DNA from: Planctomycetota bacterium
Lineage (GTDB): Bacteria > Planctomycetota > SZUA-567 > JAFGGJ01
Assembly (NCBI GenBank): GCA_016930595.1
Contig: JAFGGJ010000022.1
Location: 17,151 to 81,150 of the forward strand
DNA length: 64,000 nucleotides
Direction of reading: 5' to 3'
Shown: positions 19,028 to 27,214 of the stretch, one piece after another
How the letters are laid out: each line of letters begins with the position of its first letter
How positions within the stretch are numbered: the stretch's first letter is position 1
Position numbers and translations under genes: made by a program
The notes under the pieces: model-generated
Databases searched by the model: none
The model's input: only the letters and a program-made list of their open reading frames with translations
What the model was told of the DNA's origin: nothing

Positions 19028-19056
19028 TTGACTTGGCGGCGGGCAATGCATAGAAT
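19028..19056 (+). promoter_or_regulatory. Sigma70-type promoter for zinc-ribbon membrane protein
   Basis: TTGACT (19028-19033), 17-base spacer, TAGAAT (19051-19056). The predicted leader is about 36 bases and ends in a strong GGGAGG ribosome binding site before ATG 19099. Confidence 0.75.
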
Positions 19057-19098
19057 AACCTCAGGTCTGGGGAAGAACGACCATAAGGGAGGATAGCC

Positions 19099-19752
19099 AT
19101 GGCGCCGAAATTCTGTCAATCGTGTGGAGCAGCCTTGCCTGAAGGGGCCGCCGCGTGTCCCCAGTGCGGACAGGCAGTTCAGCCTCCGGCCGCCAGGCCG
19201 GCGGGGGTACCTCAAAGACCGGCCGGGCCGATTCCTAAACCGAGTTCGGGCCTGGCGACGGCCAGCGGCGTGCTGATGATCGTCGCGAACCTGTTTGCTT
19301 TCCTGATGGTGATAGCGGTTATTGCATCGGGCAGGCATCTGAGTAACGACGAGGCCGTTGTTGTGGGACTGGCCACGATGGCGTGGATGATGGCCGGCAT
19401 TGCCGCCCTGATAGTGTATCTCATATGGATGTACAAGACCTGGGATGCCGTCCCGGAACAGTACCGCGGCGGCACTTCGCCGGGGAAAGCGATCGGTTTC
19501 CTGTTCATCCCGTTCTACAACCTGTACTGGATATTCAGGGCGGTTGCAGGGTTGTCCAAGTCGATACAGCGCGCGCTGCTGGCGCAGAACCCTCAGAGCA
19601 CTGACGGGGCCGGATTCGGCATAGGGCTTGCCGCGTGCATCATGAGCGTGATACCGTACGTCAACATGCTTGCGTTCATACTCCTGGTGATCTGGGTATT
19701 CATGGTGAACGGCGCCAAGAACCGGATGCTTAAGGGCCTTAAGCAAGGCTGA
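19099..19752 (+). CDS. Zinc-ribbon membrane protein
   Basis: 217 residues. The N-terminal zinc ribbon has two Cys pairs (FCQSCG and CPQCG, residues 6-25), followed by a Pro-rich linker and about four hydrophobic helices in a DUF4234/DUF4328-like arrangement (IYLIWMYKTWDAVP-type segment mid-protein, then a final YVNMLAFILLVIWVF). Such proteins sit in the cytoplasmic membrane and are of unknown function. It has its own promoter and a 44-base gap to the next gene. Confidence 0.78.
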   Translation: MAPKFCQSCGAALPEGAAACPQCGQAVQPPAARPAGVPQRPAGPIPKPSSGLATASGVLMIVANLFAFLMVIAVIASGRHLSNDEAVVVGLATMAWMMAGIAALIVYLIWMYKTWDAVPEQYRGGTSPGKAIGFLFIPFYNLYWIFRAVAGLSKSIQRALLAQNPQSTDGAGFGIGLAACIMSVIPYVNMLAFILLVIWVFMVNGAKNRMLKGLKQG

Positions 19753-19796
19753 CGGTTCCGGCGAAGCACCGGGGCGCGGACTGAAAAGGAACACGG

Positions 19797-20873
19797 GTGA
19801 ACGTCAAGAGAACCGTCCGTCGTTGGGGAACGTTCATCGTGAACCATCCGGCGCTTTCCGTGCTGGTGTTGCTGGCAGTTGCGTATGTATTCACCATCGG
19901 CGTGATAATGCACTACGACCAGGTGGGGCTGGGGAGGGCTCTTATCAAGGGGCTGCCGGCGTTCCTGGGGGAACTGGGGGAACCGGAAAGCGGTTCGACG
20001 CTGGTGCAGGCTTCGATAATAGCCTCGCTTTTTATCAGCCTGGCGTTTCTGACGGTGATCACGGCGGCCATCACGACGTCTTTTGTGGAGTTCTGCCGGA
20101 AGGGAGGCAGGGTTTTGAGCAAGGTGAATCTGTCTAACCACCTGGTGGTATGCGGGTGGAACTTCCAGGGGCACAAGATTATTCATGAGCTCCTTTCGGC
20201 GGACCCTGACAAGGACATCGTGGTGCTTGCAAAGAACGAGCACCGGCCTTTGCCGGATGAAAGGATAATCTATATAAGCGGGGACCCGACGCAGGACAGC
20301 GATCTGCTGCGCGCCGGCGTGGACCATGCCGAAAGCGTGATAATACTGTCGGACCTGACGAAGGGCGCCAACGACGCCGACGCCGAAGCGCTGATGATTA
20401 CTCTTGCCGTGGAAACGCTCAACCGCGCCGCGTACACCAGCGTACAGGTGCTGAGTGCGGCCAACCGCGTGCACCTGGAACGGGCGCACGCGGATGAAAT
20501 CATTTGCCTGGACCAGATGGGCGGGAGCCTGGTGGTGGCGTCGGCCCTGAACCACGGGGTGTCGTACGCCCTGACGGAACTGTTGACGTTCGATTTCGGC
20601 AGCGAGTTCTACCGTTATGACAAGCCGCTGTCGCACCAGATAGAAGGCATGGAATTCCGCGAAGCCGTAAAAACGCTGGTGGCGAAAGGCATAATACTTT
20701 TCGGTTTTGAGACGGACGTGTCGGACCAGTTGAAAGAGGAACTCAAAGAGGATATCCTGCAGGCGCGCGGCGACGCCGACCGCGTGATAGTGGTGAATCC
20801 GGTGGGGAACTACAAGCTGCGCCAGGGAGACGCACTGTTCATCATCGCCGAAGAAATGCCGGAGGCGATATAG
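19797..20873 (+). CDS. Channel-like TrkA-N (RCK) domain protein lacking a recognisable K+ filter
   Basis: 358 residues from GTG 19797 (AAAGGA upstream). Two hydrophobic helices (about residues 18-40 and 75-98) flank a short loop where a two-TM potassium channel would carry its pore helix and filter. The second helix, SLAFLTVITAAITTSFVEF, matches the inner helix of such channels. No T-x-GYGD motif is found; the loop reads LGELGEPESGSTL. A TrkA-N Rossmann domain follows from about residue 115 (LVVCGWNFQGHKIIHELL), with the NAD/ATP-binding GxxxxG and a downstream acidic ligand strand, plus a C-terminal RCK-like region. It may be a ligand-gated transporter regulator or a non-selective or inactive channel. 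Confidence 0.8.
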   Translation: MNVKRTVRRWGTFIVNHPALSVLVLLAVAYVFTIGVIMHYDQVGLGRALIKGLPAFLGELGEPESGSTLVQASIIASLFISLAFLTVITAAITTSFVEFCRKGGRVLSKVNLSNHLVVCGWNFQGHKIIHELLSADPDKDIVVLAKNEHRPLPDERIIYISGDPTQDSDLLRAGVDHAESVIILSDLTKGANDADAEALMITLAVETLNRAAYTSVQVLSAANRVHLERAHADEIICLDQMGGSLVVASALNHGVSYALTELLTFDFGSEFYRYDKPLSHQIEGMEFREAVKTLVAKGIILFGFETDVSDQLKEELKEDILQARGDADRVIVVNPVGNYKLRQGDALFIIAEEMPEAI

Positions 20874-20934
20874 GCGTGGCCGGGGCTAAGAGGTTTTCCC
20901 GGACAGTCTGAGCGGAATGCAGGAGATTGGGCCG

Positions 20935-22668
20935 ATGACGATTCAGGAAGGTTGTTCTCCCCGGAGCGTACCCGCACGTTCCACGAAGAAAAAAATGTTG
21001 CTGCTGGTCAGTGCGGCGGGCGTTGCGGCGGTGCTTGCTTCGATCTTCTTGTGGTGGATACCGGCCAGGCGCGCCGCTGAAGACGATACAGCGTTTTCCA
21101 AGGCTTCGGCATGGGCGGAAGCGGCGGGGGCTGATACAGGCGCGGTGATCGAGGCATACGATACTTACTTGCGGAGTTATCCTTCGGGGCGTCACGTCGC
21201 GGAAGCGAAACAGCGCTTGAACGACCTGGATGAGCGGAATTTTGAGCAAGTTATGGCTGACGCCGACGCGGCTGGCGCGGATTTCGACAAGGCGGTGGAA
21301 AGCTACGAGAAGTACATCGTGGAGCATCCGAACGGACTGCATATTTCGGATGCCGAGAGGATGATTGCGGAGGAGATACCTAAGGCACGAGATGATTTTG
21401 AGTTTGCATCGGCGGAGGAAGCGGCGGGAAGCAAACAGGACGATTCTGCACAGACCATCAAGGCTTATGAAACATACCTCGCAAAATACCCCGAGGGGCA
21501 TCATGCGCATGAAGCGCGGGAGCAATTAAGGCGGCTTGACGAGAGCGATTTTGCCGCGGCGCAGACTATTGCCAGGGAGGCGGGAGACGATATACAGAAG
21601 GCAATTGGCGCCTACAGGCAGTATTTGGCCGTGCACCCCCGGGGCCGGCGTGTTGCAGTGGCCAGGGAGCAGGTAGAGGTCATTCTTCCTCGTGCGTGGG
21701 ACGACCGTGATTTTGCTCTCGCAAAAGCTGCAGCAGAGGAAGCCGGCGAGGATTTTCACGGAGTAATCAGTGCCTACGATGTGTATCTGTCACAATGGCC
21801 TGACGGTGCTCATGCGCATGAGGCCGAAGACAAGCTGAAACAGGTAAAACATGGAATGCTGCAGAAGGACAAGGAAGATTTTGAGGCGGCGGAGACAAAA
21901 GCCAGAGAGCGTGACTGGCGTTATGTATATGCAATAGAGGCCTACGAATCATACCTGGCAAGCCACCCTGATGGGCATTATGCAGAGGAAGCCAGGGCTG
22001 CGATCAAGGCATTGCGGGACAAAGAAGATGCCCTCTGGACCGTCTGCGGCCCATGGAAGTTCCAAATCAGACGGGTAATGACGGCGGCGAAATGGAAAGA
22101 TACTGAATTGAGTTCCAATGCGCGCAGGGCGGGTGATCGCTTCGTTGTTGTTTATCTCCAGGCTGTGAAGTTGCGTGATTACAGTGCAGCGGAAAAAGAA
22201 GCACTCAAGAAAGATCCGATAAGCACAGCCGCTCTCCTTGCCTTATCTTTTGAACGGGGTGTCTCGGAGCGCGATAAGATGTTTCTCAGCTCGACGCACT
22301 TCAACCTCAAGACACGTGTTAATAAGACATTGACCTATGCGCCACCTGTTGATTTGAGCACCATAATGGCACGCAGTGTGGCATCAGCGAACGCAGGTCG
22401 AGGAGTGGTGCTTCAGTCTTTTGCCATTAGGGGCAATAGCGTTAGCCTGACCGCGGTTTTTTTATCGAGTAGTGCGGTTGAGGACGCCCACATGGTTTTT
22501 GTGCCTACGATGATAGGGGCTGATTCACGTGAAGTGACGGTTCTTGAAAAGGACTTTCAGCAAGAGAATGGAACGTTCCCTCCACCTCCGGTTACGTCAA
22601 GGTCGCTGGCCGAAGCCGGGGTAAGGTTGGAGAACGGCGCTATTGTCATTTGTTCGGATGAGCAATGA
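20935..22668 (+). CDS. Membrane-anchored protein with six TPR-like repeats
   Basis: 577 residues from ATG 20935 (AGGAG 9 bases upstream); another ATG lies in frame at 20917. One N-terminal transmembrane helix (about residues 22-42) is followed by six tandem repeats of about 50 residues built on the pattern I-x-A-Y-x-x-Y-L-x-x-x-P-x-G-x-H-x-x-E-A (for example AIEAYESYLASHPDGHYAEE), like BamD/TolA-dependent TPRs. The last 220 residues are a different globular domain with no recognised family. The base composition is visibly poorer in G+C than neighbouring genes, especially 21300-22650, hinting at a different origin. Confidence 0.78.
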   Translation: MTIQEGCSPRSVPARSTKKKMLLLVSAAGVAAVLASIFLWWIPARRAAEDDTAFSKASAWAEAAGADTGAVIEAYDTYLRSYPSGRHVAEAKQRLNDLDERNFEQVMADADAAGADFDKAVESYEKYIVEHPNGLHISDAERMIAEEIPKARDDFEFASAEEAAGSKQDDSAQTIKAYETYLAKYPEGHHAHEAREQLRRLDESDFAAAQTIAREAGDDIQKAIGAYRQYLAVHPRGRRVAVAREQVEVILPRAWDDRDFALAKAAAEEAGEDFHGVISAYDVYLSQWPDGAHAHEAEDKLKQVKHGMLQKDKEDFEAAETKARERDWRYVYAIEAYESYLASHPDGHYAEEARAAIKALRDKEDALWTVCGPWKFQIRRVMTAAKWKDTELSSNARRAGDRFVVVYLQAVKLRDYSAAEKEALKKDPISTAALLALSFERGVSERDKMFLSSTHFNLKTRVNKTLTYAPPVDLSTIMARSVASANAGRGVVLQSFAIRGNSVSLTAVFLSSSAVEDAHMVFVPTMIGADSREVTVLEKDFQQENGTFPPPPVTSRSLAEAGVRLENGAIVICSDEQ

Positions 22669-22693
22669 CCTGGAATGCTGCCCGAGCAAGACT

Positions 22694-23419
22694 CTACAAC
22701 AGGGCCAGGCGGATTTCAGAGTAGTAGCTCTCGATATAGCCGTTGAACTCGCGCAGCGCGAGCCTGCCGCCGGAAAGCGGTTCTTTCCAGTAACGGTACT
22801 GCCCTTCGTCGCTCCAGTCGTGGACAAGCCTGTCGTTGCATGAAACGCGTATGCGGGGACCCTGCTTGACGAGGCTGAAGCGGGCGTATTCATCCGTGTC
22901 GTCCGGCGCCAGGGGCTCGTCGGCCTTGTTCATGATGCTGAGTTCGTCAAAGCCGGTGCCGTCGTCCGCGACCCAGTTGGATTCGCCCCACGTCGTCGGC
23001 GTGTCGCCTCCAAGCTTGCGCAACTGCCCGGCTCCACCGTAAGGCGAGCGGTAAAACCCACACGTGTAGCAGACCATTTTGCGGTAGCTGCATATGTCGG
23101 AATAGCGCGCGTGAGGGCGCGGGTCTTCCCAGAGGTCTTTCAGCACTACGGGGCGGGCGCAGAAAAGAATCATGACGCCTTCGGAGTCTATCCTGCGGTT
23201 GGTGAGCGAGCCGTTGCGGTAGGTCCAGGTGAATTCGAAATCCGGCGGGAGTTCGACATTATAAAGCCAGGCGTTCGAAGCACGCATCAAGGGGCCCATG
23301 TTGGCGGTGCGGATGTTGAGCGCTCCATCGCCGGCGATGGAAAGGCCGCCGTGGCCTTCAAACTTCCAGTCGCCGAGGTTTCTTGTGGAAGCCCAGTCGT
23401 AAATGACATTTTCGCTCAT
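22694..23419 (-). CDS. DUF1961 (YesU-like) concanavalin-fold protein
   Basis: 241 residues from ATG 23419, chosen because GGAGG lies 5 bases upstream; the in-frame start at 23455 is unsupported. The sequence follows the YesU/DUF1961 pattern: an early DWKFEGHGGLSI strand, a mid MILFCARP segment, SDICSYRKMVCYTCGFYRS, and a late SDEGQYRYWKEPLSGGRLALR. YesU belongs to rhamnogalacturonan-type sugar loci in Bacillus and has a jelly-roll, lectin-like fold. No signal peptide is seen, so cytoplasmic action on an imported sugar is likely. It stands alone, tail to tail with the six-repeat gene. Confidence 0.75.
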   Translation of the reverse strand: MSENVIYDWASTRNLGDWKFEGHGGLSIAGDGALNIRTANMGPLMRASNAWLYNVELPPDFEFTWTYRNGSLTNRRIDSEGVMILFCARPVVLKDLWEDPRPHARYSDICSYRKMVCYTCGFYRSPYGGAGQLRKLGGDTPTTWGESNWVADDGTGFDELSIMNKADEPLAPDDTDEYARFSLVKQGPRIRVSCNDRLVHDWSDEGQYRYWKEPLSGGRLALREFNGYIESYYSEIRLALL

Positions 23420-23494
23420 GGTTCGCCTCCGGGCGCGCTGACGTGCTGACACCATGTTAATGAAAAAGGCGCAGCGGCCAAGAGCGGAAGTGTC

Positions 23495-25405
23495 TCAGAA
23501 GCTCCGGATATATCCGACGGTGAACGAGCGCGGCTTCCCCGGCACGACGGGATTCGCCGAGAACAGGTAGTCTTTGTCGAGAGCGTTCGTGACGTTCAGG
23601 ATGAACCTGCCCTTGTCTGCCGCATCGCCCATCCCGAACGAAACGCCCACAAGTCCGTACGCCGGGATGAAGGCGGAACCGAAGGCGTCGTCGGGGCGTT
23701 CGTCGGCAACTACCACCTCGATTCGAAGCGAAGCCTTGAGCTCCCGGGACAGTACGTGCTCGAAAAAGACGCGTCCCTGGTGGCGGGGCACGTCTTCGAC
23801 GTCGTTGCCTTCGATGAACGGGTTGCTGAGGCATTCCTCGTAGAACGAGTCGGTAAAAGAATATGTGACGCCAACGGTGTCGATGTCGTTCGGTAAAGAC
23901 CATTTCCATGAGAATTCCGCACCGCGGGCTATGATCTTTGTAACGTTGTGCGGGCGGAAAACCGTGTCGGGGTCCATCATGTAGTCCCAGCCGTCTTCCA
24001 GGATGGTGTAGTAGGCGCCCAGGGATATATCATGGCCGTTGATTTGCTGCCGCCAGCCGAGCTCGAGGCCCAGGGCGGTCTCGGGCTGAAGGTTCGGGTT
24101 CCCTTCAAAAGTCATACCCATGTACGACGTGGGGGGCAGGTAGAGGTCCGAAGCCTGCGGACTGCGGTAGGACTTGCCCACGGCGGCATAGAACTGCGTG
24201 TCGGCCGACCTGTGGTATACGTACGACAGGCGGGGGGATATCTCGCCGCTGAAGTCTTCGGAATAGTCGAACCGGAGCCCGGCGGAAAAACCGTGCGATT
24301 CCTGCGGACCCGCGAACGCTTCGTATCCAGCGAACACGGCATAGTTGGTGTCGCCCGCCCGGACGGTCCCGCTGACCCCGGAAGACTCGACGTCTTCACG
24401 GCCGATTTCCACGCCGTAGTTGACGACCGCGCTGCTGGAAGACGCTGCATGGCTGCCCTGCCACCTGGCGCCCCGCGAGTTGAAGAAGAACAGGTCCTGG
24501 CCGGGGAACATCCGCCAGGAGAGAGCGCGCTTTTCGTTGGAGGCCCAGAGAGCCAGGTCGGAAAGCGCTTCAACGCCGGCCAGACGCGTGTAAAAGGTTT
24601 CGCTCTCGATGTCTTCAAGGAAATCTTCCCCGTTGCTTTCAAGCCTGTTGAAGAGGAATCCCGTGCGCGCCGAAAGCGATCCGGCCAGCGGCAGGTAGCC
24701 TCTGATCCCACCGTTAACGGATTCGGTCCACTGGGACGAGCCGTCGGAATTGTCGAGGTAGCCGTCGTTACGTGAGTACTCGCCGAAAAAACGCATGCCC
24801 GAGCCGTTGCCGCCGAAACCAGCGTTGAGCCCGGCCCCGCGTTCCCCGAAACTGCCGCCGTGCATACTGAACTTCGATTCGAATCCTTCCCCGGGCGGAC
24901 CTTCGGGCAGCATCTGTATAACGCCGCCCATGGCGCCGGAGCCGTAGAGATGCGATGCAAGTCCCTTGCCGATTTCTATCCTTCCCACGTCCTGCAGGGA
25001 GGTCCGGCGCATATCGAAACCGCCGGTGTACGTATCGCGCAAGGGAACTCCGTCGTAAAGCACCAGTATCCGTTGCGACTGGTAGTTGCCAGGCAGACCT
25101 CGCAGCGACACGTTGGGCGGAACCGTGTCCGTGGTCACAACGCCTTCAAGCCCCGGCGTGTTCCTGGCGAGTGCTTCGTCCAGGCCGATCCCCGGCAGGT
25201 CTTCCAGCTCTTCAGCCTCAATTATGGTGACGTCTGCGCCCAGCCTGTCCTGTGTTCTGGGAATGGCCGTGGCCGTGACGACTACCACGGTGCCGTTGTC
25301 GTCCGGAGAGTCTTCCATGGCGAACAGCATCGCGGGGGCGGTGATGACGGCGAACAGAACGGCATGCAATACGTGGACCGGCTTCATGGGAAAGATTCTA
25401 GGCAA
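23495..25405 (-). CDS. TonB-dependent outer-membrane receptor (BtuB-like size)
   Basis: 636 residues from a TTG start at 25405, which has GGGAGG at an ideal distance; the internal ATG at 25387 has none. A signal peptide ending near MLFAMED is followed by a TonB-box-like stretch (TVVVVTATA), a plug domain (residues about 45-165, with VSLRGLPGNYQSQRILVLYDGVPL and GSGAMGGVIQM), and a 22-strand barrel ending in Phe (VGYIRSF), as outer-membrane proteins do. Length and plug resemble vitamin B12 or small-siderophore receptors. The ligand is unknown, and no TonB gene or periplasmic binding protein is adjacent. Confidence 0.93.
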   Translation of the reverse strand: MPRIFPMKPVHVLHAVLFAVITAPAMLFAMEDSPDDNGTVVVVTATAIPRTQDRLGADVTIIEAEELEDLPGIGLDEALARNTPGLEGVVTTDTVPPNVSLRGLPGNYQSQRILVLYDGVPLRDTYTGGFDMRRTSLQDVGRIEIGKGLASHLYGSGAMGGVIQMLPEGPPGEGFESKFSMHGGSFGERGAGLNAGFGGNGSGMRFFGEYSRNDGYLDNSDGSSQWTESVNGGIRGYLPLAGSLSARTGFLFNRLESNGEDFLEDIESETFYTRLAGVEALSDLALWASNEKRALSWRMFPGQDLFFFNSRGARWQGSHAASSSSAVVNYGVEIGREDVESSGVSGTVRAGDTNYAVFAGYEAFAGPQESHGFSAGLRFDYSEDFSGEISPRLSYVYHRSADTQFYAAVGKSYRSPQASDLYLPPTSYMGMTFEGNPNLQPETALGLELGWRQQINGHDISLGAYYTILEDGWDYMMDPDTVFRPHNVTKIIARGAEFSWKWSLPNDIDTVGVTYSFTDSFYEECLSNPFIEGNDVEDVPRHQGRVFFEHVLSRELKASLRIEVVVADERPDDAFGSAFIPAYGLVGVSFGMGDAADKGRFILNVTNALDKDYLFSANPVVPGKPRSFTVGYIRSF

Positions 25406-25543
25406 TATCCGTCCTCCCGCAAGAAAGGTTCGCAGGTCAGCAACATGGTCCCTCGGTTAAACGCAGAAATCCGGATCGGGTTCGGGTGTTTTCGCGGGGG
25501 CGGCAAAGACACGGCGGTTTTACACCGGCCGGTATCGCGGCCG

Positions 25544-25552
25544 TGCTATAAT
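25544..25552 (+). promoter_or_regulatory. Extended -10 promoter for ankyrin protein
   Basis: TGC directly precedes a perfect TATAAT (25547-25552), an extended -10. The nearest -35-like hexamer, TTTACA at 25519, is 22 bases away, too far for a standard promoter. The leader would be about 17 bases with AAGGA before the GTG at 25575. Confidence 0.55.
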
Positions 25553-25574
25553 CGAAGATGTTAAGGAATAAATA

Positions 25575-26675
25575 GTGGAAAAAGCAGAACAGAGCGGCAG
25601 GGGCGTCTGGATTACGTTGGGGGGGCTGGGCGCCGGCCTGCTGTTATTCGGAATGCTGGTATGGGTAAAACTGCCCATGATAACCGAACTGGCATTCAGG
25701 TACGAACACACGCAGGCCTTCGCAAGGAAAATGGTTCGGAAACTCGGCGTCCGCGCCATGAGCCAGCTTATCGCGGCGGAGAACAGGTTCGAGCCATGGG
25801 AATGGTCGGAGTTGCTCTCCGGGAACCTGGAAAAAGCCGAGGCGGACGAAGATGCCAGGGCCGTACTGGTAGGTTACATGCCGGATCCGGATATCCGCGA
25901 CTCCACGGGTAGAACGGTATTGCATCATTCTGCGGAAAGGGACTGCGTCAAGGTGGCCGAAGCGTTTATCTTGAAAGGTGCGAACCCGGATGCCCGCACG
26001 GCGCAGGGCGATGCCCCCATCCATTTCGCCGTGCAGCGGGACAACGACCTGTTGCTGGACGTGCTGCTCGCGGGCGGCGCCGACGTGAACGCCCGGAGCG
26101 CAAACGGCCGGACGGCTCTCCACATTGCGGCGGTCCGCGGCAGCAGGACAGTTGTGTCGATGCTTGTCGGCGCGGGCGCTGACGTCAATGCAGTAAACGA
26201 CTACGGCGACACCCCGCTTCATCTTGCCGTGCTGTACCATCGTCCGGAAGTGGCCGAGGTCCTTCTGGAAAGCGGCGCGGACATCAACTTGGGGAACCGG
26301 TTGGGCGGCACGCTCTTTCATACGGTGGTGGCGCACGGCTACGAGGATTTTCTGGACGCGATGTTCAGTCATGGGGCGGACATAAACGCGGCAAACGCGC
26401 AGGGCGCCACCGCCGCGCACCTGGCGGCGGCTTTCGGGCGCACTTCGATATTGCGCTGGCTGGCGGCTCATGACGTGGACCTCGCCTCCAGGGACGGGCA
26501 GGACATGACGCCTCTGCACAAGGCCGTTTTTTTCGGCAAGGCGAAAGCCGTGGAGTTTCTGCTGCAGCAGGGGGTGCCCGCTGATACCAGGGACAACAGG
26601 GGCAGGACTCCCCTGGATATTGCCCGCAGCCGTGGAGACGCCACGGTGGAAGACCTCCTGTCGGCGGGCGGCTGA
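25575..26675 (+). CDS. Membrane-anchored ankyrin-repeat protein
   Basis: 366 residues from GTG 25575 with AAGGA upstream. A transmembrane helix at about residues 11-32 is followed by a linker and about eight ankyrin repeats from residue 98 to the end, each with the G-x-T-x-L-H-x-A and GAD-hydrophobic-N signatures (for example GRTALHIAAVRG, GDTPLHLAVLYH). Because of the anchor, the repeats probably face the periplasm and mediate protein binding. There is no enzyme domain. The gene is preceded by its own extended -10 promoter. Confidence 0.88.
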   Translation: MEKAEQSGRGVWITLGGLGAGLLLFGMLVWVKLPMITELAFRYEHTQAFARKMVRKLGVRAMSQLIAAENRFEPWEWSELLSGNLEKAEADEDARAVLVGYMPDPDIRDSTGRTVLHHSAERDCVKVAEAFILKGANPDARTAQGDAPIHFAVQRDNDLLLDVLLAGGADVNARSANGRTALHIAAVRGSRTVVSMLVGAGADVNAVNDYGDTPLHLAVLYHRPEVAEVLLESGADINLGNRLGGTLFHTVVAHGYEDFLDAMFSHGADINAANAQGATAAHLAAAFGRTSILRWLAAHDVDLASRDGQDMTPLHKAVFFGKAKAVEFLLQQGVPADTRDNRGRTPLDIARSRGDATVEDLLSAGG

Positions 26676-26700
26676 GGCGCCGGAACAACACTTAAAGTGC

Positions 26701-26728
26701 TTGACTTGTCTCGCAGTCACGTTAGGGT
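26701..26728 (+). promoter_or_regulatory. Possible promoter for small anchored protein
   Basis: TTGACT (26701-26706) with a poor -10 candidate TAGGGT 16 bases on (26723-26728). The hexamer lies within a direct repeat of TTAGGG-type sequence (26722-26738). The -35 is convincing, the -10 is not. Confidence 0.35.
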
Positions 26729-26746
26729 TTAGTTAGGGAGTCAGCC

Positions 26747-27214
26747 ATGAAAAAGTATATCGGTCTGTCAGTTGGCGGGGTGGTGGTCCTTGCGCTTGTC
26801 GGCTACCTGGTGTACGACCGTTTCATACTGACTGACGAGGTGCGCGTTCGCCGGGTGGTCGAAGACCTGGAAAAGACCCTGGAAGAACATGACATAATCG
26901 CTTTCGGCGATCACATCAGTGCCGACTATGTGGATGAGTGGGGATACGGGGCGGCGGAACTGAAACAGATCATCATGTATGGGATGAAGTCTTTTCAACA
27001 GATAGAAGTAGATATTACGGAAATGAAAATTGAGGTCGAAGGTACGGGAGCGACGGCGGTTTTTTACCCGGCGTGCCGCCTGTCCAGCGATTCAGGGGGA
27101 ACCTTTGACGTGGACACGCTGGTCCTGCATGGGGACCTGTTGAAGCTTTCGCTCAGGAAAGTGGACAGGGCATGGCGGGTTTGCCGCTCAGAGAGAGTCC
27201 CGGAAGAAAACTGA
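26747..27214 (+). CDS. Small membrane-anchored NTF2-like protein
   Basis: 155 residues starting MKKYIGLSVGG, with an N-terminal transmembrane helix (residues about 5-24). The remaining helix-then-sheet pattern (VRRVVEDLEKTLEEHD followed by several strands) looks like a SnoaL/NTF2-type cone fold with no obvious catalytic residues. The start has AGGGAG upstream. Its last 43 bases overlap the beginning of recJ in another frame, so the two are likely co-transcribed. Function unknown. Confidence 0.72.
   Translation: MKKYIGLSVGGVVVLALVGYLVYDRFILTDEVRVRRVVEDLEKTLEEHDIIAFGDHISADYVDEWGYGAAELKQIIMYGMKSFQQIEVDITEMKIEVEGTGATAVFYPACRLSSDSGGTFDVDTLVLHGDLLKLSLRKVDRAWRVCRSERVPEEN

Noticed and set aside
23495..25405. 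Whether the TonB receptor, DUF1961 and mannonate-type SDR form one sugar-uptake locus
   Set aside because: They lie on different strands, with separate promoters and unrelated genes between them. No SusD or glycoside hydrolase is present.
26722..26738. TTAGGG-like direct repeat upstream of the NTF2-like gene
   Set aside because: Only two copies, too short to be a repeat array; treated as part of a possible promoter region.
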